Origin: Xanthoparmelia taractica
Lineage: Eukaryota; Ascomycota; Lecanoromycetes; Lecanorales; Parmeliaceae
DNA length: 60,418 bases
Direction of reading: 5' to 3'
Assembly: GCA_033085395.1 (NCBI GenBank)
Contig: JANQBS010000237.1
Location: 1 to 60,418, forward strand
The notes below the pieces were generated by a model. The model had not been told where the DNA came from, did no database searches, and worked only from the letters and a program-made list of their open reading frames with translations. The first letter of the stretch is position 1; the number at the start of each line of letters is the position of its first letter. Shown in pieces: positions 56,893 to 60,418 of the stretch. The translations under genes were made by a program, and so were the position numbers.

Positions 56893-57259
56893 AATTCTGG
56901 GAGAACAAGATGAAAGATGGCTTCACGTAAACAATATAGACAGCTTGTAGAGGTAGCTTAACTGTCACATCGCTGCCCTAGCTATATCTAGGCACAACTC
57001 CAGCAATCAGATAGACTGAGCGAGGATCGTTCAGACGTCGCCTACAGCTAGGTAATCATAATGCTCTGGTGGACATCGTGCAAGAGCATCTGTCGTAATT
57101 ATGAACAAATTTGACCTGTAATTACCTAAGGTAGTCATTTCTGAGCCCTAAACTAGCCGTATCAAACTCAGGGTTGAGTTAGGGCTTGGTTTGGCGGGCA
57201 AGGAGTTTGGCCGAGCACCTACTTACCGTGACGAGTACGAGGTTAGCGTAGAAAATAAT
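56893..57259. other. region between NDUFAF6-like gene and the right RIP block
   Basis: Promoter-side DNA of normal composition up to about 57,255, where composition changes within a few tens of bases. Nothing else seen. Confidence 0.5.
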
Positions 57260-58991
57260 AACGGATTAGCCGAGAACATTATTTTTCTTTCATTACATTA
57301 TATTCTTTATTAATTATTTCTTAATAACGTCTTATTAGAATACGTTTAAATAAAAATTCATTATAGCTAGATAAATAAAGACTTATATTTAAAAATTTAA
57401 AGTAAAGTTTTTCATTAAAATTTAATAAAAAACTCTCGATTATTAATAATAATCTAATTTATTTTAAGTGCTTTTTTTAATTACTAAGATTAATTTATTT
57501 CTTTCTAGCGATCTTAAATAGATAATTTATATTCGTAATTAATCTAGAATAGCGTCGAATTCTCGATTTATAATTCTTTTATATATATTCGTCGAGATTA
57601 AAATTAAAACTTAATAAAAGTCAAATTAACGTTTTAGTTCTATACTATCGAAGTTATAATTAAATCTCTTTTACGTGATAAATACTCGCTTTATCTTATA
57701 TAAAGATCGAACGATATTCACGCTTCTCTAGCTTACGATATTAAGATAATACGTGAAATTTTAGAATTTAATTAATATAATTTATAGTTATTAGATCTAG
57801 TCGTGAAGTATTCTTATTCTTTTTACTCTTAATAATTTAAATAATCTTCTTAAATAGAATAAAATTAGATATCTAATTATCGTAGATATTATCTTAGATT
57901 ATTAATTAACTTTCGATTTAAATACTTAAATTTATTAATATAATTAGAGTAGTATCTTTCGTTAGATCGATGATTAATAAAAACTTTTACGCGTTAATTA
58001 CGAAGATCGGTACTAAAAGTTCTAAATAGCGCTAAAAACTCTTGGCATTCTTGGTATTTCTACAAATTTAATAAATTCTTGAATGGCTTTATTTTTTAGT
58101 GATGATATTTTATATAGTTACGTATATACTCGTTTACTCGCTTAGTAGAATTATAGAGTCGTATATTCTCTTTCTTACGATTCTCTCGATACTTATTATT
58201 ACCCCGTAAACGAATAATTTTAGCAATATATCTAGATATACGTTCTATTTATCTCTTATTTCTCGTTTACGTAAGTTTTACTTCTTAGTAATACTTTTAA
58301 GTTTTTTCGATCTTCTTTTAAGTTCTTAATATATCTTTTCGAATAGTTTAACGCTTTATTTAGAACTAATATAGCTTAGTTATATTAAGATTCGACGAAT
58401 TATTATATTAGAGTATTCTAAGAATATTAAGAGCTATAAAGACTAATGTCTACTACTTAAAACTTATACACGCGAGGGCGACACTCTTTAAGTTGAGAAT
58501 TATATTTTAATTAAGATTTTAATCTTCGTAAGATACTCTCTTTTAGCTAATATCGCGATAAAGTTAATCGCTTTAATAGAGAATTCGCGTTTTTTTTTTA
58601 AACACTCTCTTCTCTAAAATAAATATTAAAGCGAGTTTTTAAATAGCGTTAATAATATTATTATAACGCTTGCTACGGGCTTCTAGAAGCTTAATATTAT
58701 TAACTTATTATACTTTCCGAGAGATAAGTTTTATTAAGATAAATTTAGATAAAACGTTATTAATTTAAATAGTATTAAAGAAGATTTTAATCTTACTATT
58801 AAATAGAAGTATACGATAAAATCTATTAGCTTAATAATTAATTAGTCTATTCTTATACGTACGATCTTGATACTTAATTTACTCGATATTAATTATATAT
58901 ATCTAATAGTATTTAATTTATTTAATTATTCGAAGATAAAATAGATTCGATAAATAACTCGTATAGGTCTCGTAAGAGATAATATCTCGAC

Positions 58992-59254
58992 TACGGGTCG
59001 GAAAGGTCTGGAATGGTCTGGGATATGGGGTGTTGATACCATATCATAATATAATATGATATTGAGATTATATTATTTGATTTTTATGAAATAATCTAAA
59101 AGACGTGCTAATATCATAAAATAATCTAGGAAAATTCTGATATATATAGAGATATCTTATATTATATGTAGAAATATAAGAAATATACTATATATAAAAG
59201 AAGTTACTCTATATAGAATCATGTAAACGTATTCTAATTATTATTCTAGTTATT
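58992..59254 (+). repeat. LTR-like repeat, copy B
   Basis: The least mutated copy at the junction: TACGGGTCGGAAAGGTCTGG, a purine-rich stretch ending GATATGGGG, then TGTTGATACC. It ends about ATTCTAGTTATTA. It aligns with copy C (60,155-60,418) on the same strand and copy A (1-213) inverted. If the repeat proper starts at TGTTGATA (59,031), the preceding purine tract would be a polypurine tract and this a 3' LTR. Confidence 0.8.
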
Positions 59255-60154
59255 ACTTCACTTTATTATCGTTATTATTATTACTTTATTTCATTATCAC
59301 GTTATTGAGCTAAGCTCGCTATTATATTTAATATTATATTGCGAAAGATCTTCGTAATTATCTAGAACTTAATAAGTTATTTCTATTATTATTAATATAT
59401 TTAATTTATTTAATTATTAGAAGAATTGCTAGCACGCTAATTATAATAATAATCTACAATTTATTCTACGATAGCAAATTTTCTTCTTCTCCCTTCGCAT
59501 TATAAAAAGAATTTATAATTATTCTTTATAGTTATATATTCTTAGTTATTAAAGTTACACGCTTCGTATAAATAATATAAAGATTAATATCTTCGAATAT
59601 ATAATAAAGAAAAGCTTTCGTCGACTTATAAATAATCTTAATAGTCGATCTAGAAAAACGTATCTTCTTTATATATATTATCGCGATCTCTTTTATTACT
59701 CGCGAAAAGAAAAGCTTAAAAATTATTAAATCGAATCTTCTCTAATAGCGACGAATTTTATATAAAGTAATAATTATAATTTATTAATAAAACAAAATAG
59801 ATAGATTTGAGATTAGACTTACTTTTAGCTTTCTATCTACGTTTTCGAATATTACTACTTAATAGTTCTTACGCTAATCTACTTTTCTTAATTAATCTTA
59901 ATAACTAAACACTTAAAGACTACATAGAAGTAATTAGTTATACTTAAGGTTATCTAATATTAGCTACGTGTATTATAATTTCTTTAGTCTTTTCTTTACT
60001 CTTACGTGCTATCGTCTATTCGCGTATTAACTTTATACTTAATATTTTATTTATAGATTTAATATATCTACTTCAAAATATTACCTCGCGTAGTAATTCT
60101 TTTACGAGTTATAGCTTAAGAACGAAGAAGTTAAGATTAGAGCTAAGGTTCGAA

Positions 60155-60418
60155 TACGGGTCGAAAAGGTCTAGAATAGTCTAGGATATGGGATATCGAT
60201 GCCATACCATGATATGATATGATATTGAGACCATATTATTTGATTTTTATGGAATAATCTGGAAGACGTGCTGGTATTATAAAATGATCTGAGAAATTTC
60301 TAATATATGTAGGGATATCTTATGTTATATGTAAGGGTATAAGAAATATATTATATATAGAAGAAGTTACTCTATATAGAATTATGCGAACGTATTCTAG
60401 TTATTATTCTAGTTATTA
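60155..60418 (+). repeat. LTR-like repeat, copy C (reaches the window end)
   Basis: Direct copy of 58,992-59,254. Its last bases (CTAGTTATTATTCTAGTTATTA) are at the window edge. It is better preserved than copy B over much of its length (for example CCATACCATGATATGATATG). Whether copies B and C bound one 1.16-kb remnant or are two nested insertions is not clear. Confidence 0.8.

Larger units (their letters stand above)
57260..60418. other. AT-rich RIP-degraded block (right flank)
   Basis: It has the same dinucleotide footprint as the left flank: CpA/TpG nearly absent and no open frames. I could not read a protein family in 57,260-58,990 or 59,260-60,150. The only defined elements are two direct copies of the LTR-like repeat, 1,163 bp apart. 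Confidence 0.85.

Overview
The window looks like nuclear DNA of a filamentous ascomycete (Pezizomycotina). The genes carry short introns (about 47-137 bp) with GTRNGT-type donors and CTAAC/CTAAT-like branch points. The gene families are fungal: Zn2Cys6 regulators, an iterative non-reducing polyketide synthase, DUF3112 and a fungal-type RAD5. Both flanks are AT-rich blocks with the footprint of repeat-induced point mutation (RIP): CpA/TpG is almost absent and every frame is full of TAA/TAG. I cannot name the species.

Left flank (1-18,634): RIP-degraded transposon graveyard. Reading through the TAA/TAG stops shows four things: a Helitron relic on the minus strand (about 521-6,800) with Rep and PIF1 helicase blocks in the right order; a Fot1/pogo-type DDE transposon on the plus strand (about 7,790-9,770) with long inverted repeats; a heptad-repeat coding relic near 15.0 kb; and a KRBA2/SCAND3-like integrase relic with a Cys-rich tail (about 16,480-18,634). 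The RIP signature stops abruptly at about 18,63x. Right flank (about 57,260-60,418): another RIP block with two direct copies of an LTR-like repeat. A third, inverted copy forms the first 213 bases of the window.

Middle, 20.9-46.1 kb: a candidate secondary-metabolite cluster. Its genes are an EthD-domain protein, an FSH1/LovG-type serine hydrolase, a Zn2Cys6 regulator divergent from a seven-helix DUF3112 membrane protein, a divergent AflR-like/AflS-like regulator pair, a 2,538-residue C-methylating non-reducing PKS (SAT-KS-AT-PT-ACP-CMeT-TE) divergent from a P450, and a methyltransferase-like membrane protein. Seven perfect TCG(N5)CGA palindromes, the published AflR recognition pattern, were found by eye in the intergenic DNA of this region. 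They lie upstream of the EthD, DUF3112, AflS-like, PKS/P450 and methyltransferase-like genes; two are in front of the last, and one lies just after the EthD stop codon. A plausible model: AflR/AflS switch on the PKS, which makes a C-methylated orsellinate-type aromatic acid. The P450, EthD protein, hydrolase and possibly the methyltransferase-like protein would tailor or release it. The product is not determinable here.

Right of the cluster: an SRPK-type protein-kinase pseudogene (two CAG-to-TAG-type stops and a frameshift), then conserved housekeeping genes: a NOPCHAP1/DUF4598-like protein, RAD5, a small unknown protein and an NDUFAF6-like complex I assembly factor. The cluster therefore sits between a RIP island and core genes. 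All exon borders are my own reading of splice signals and frame continuity. Positions inside degraded transposons are approximate.
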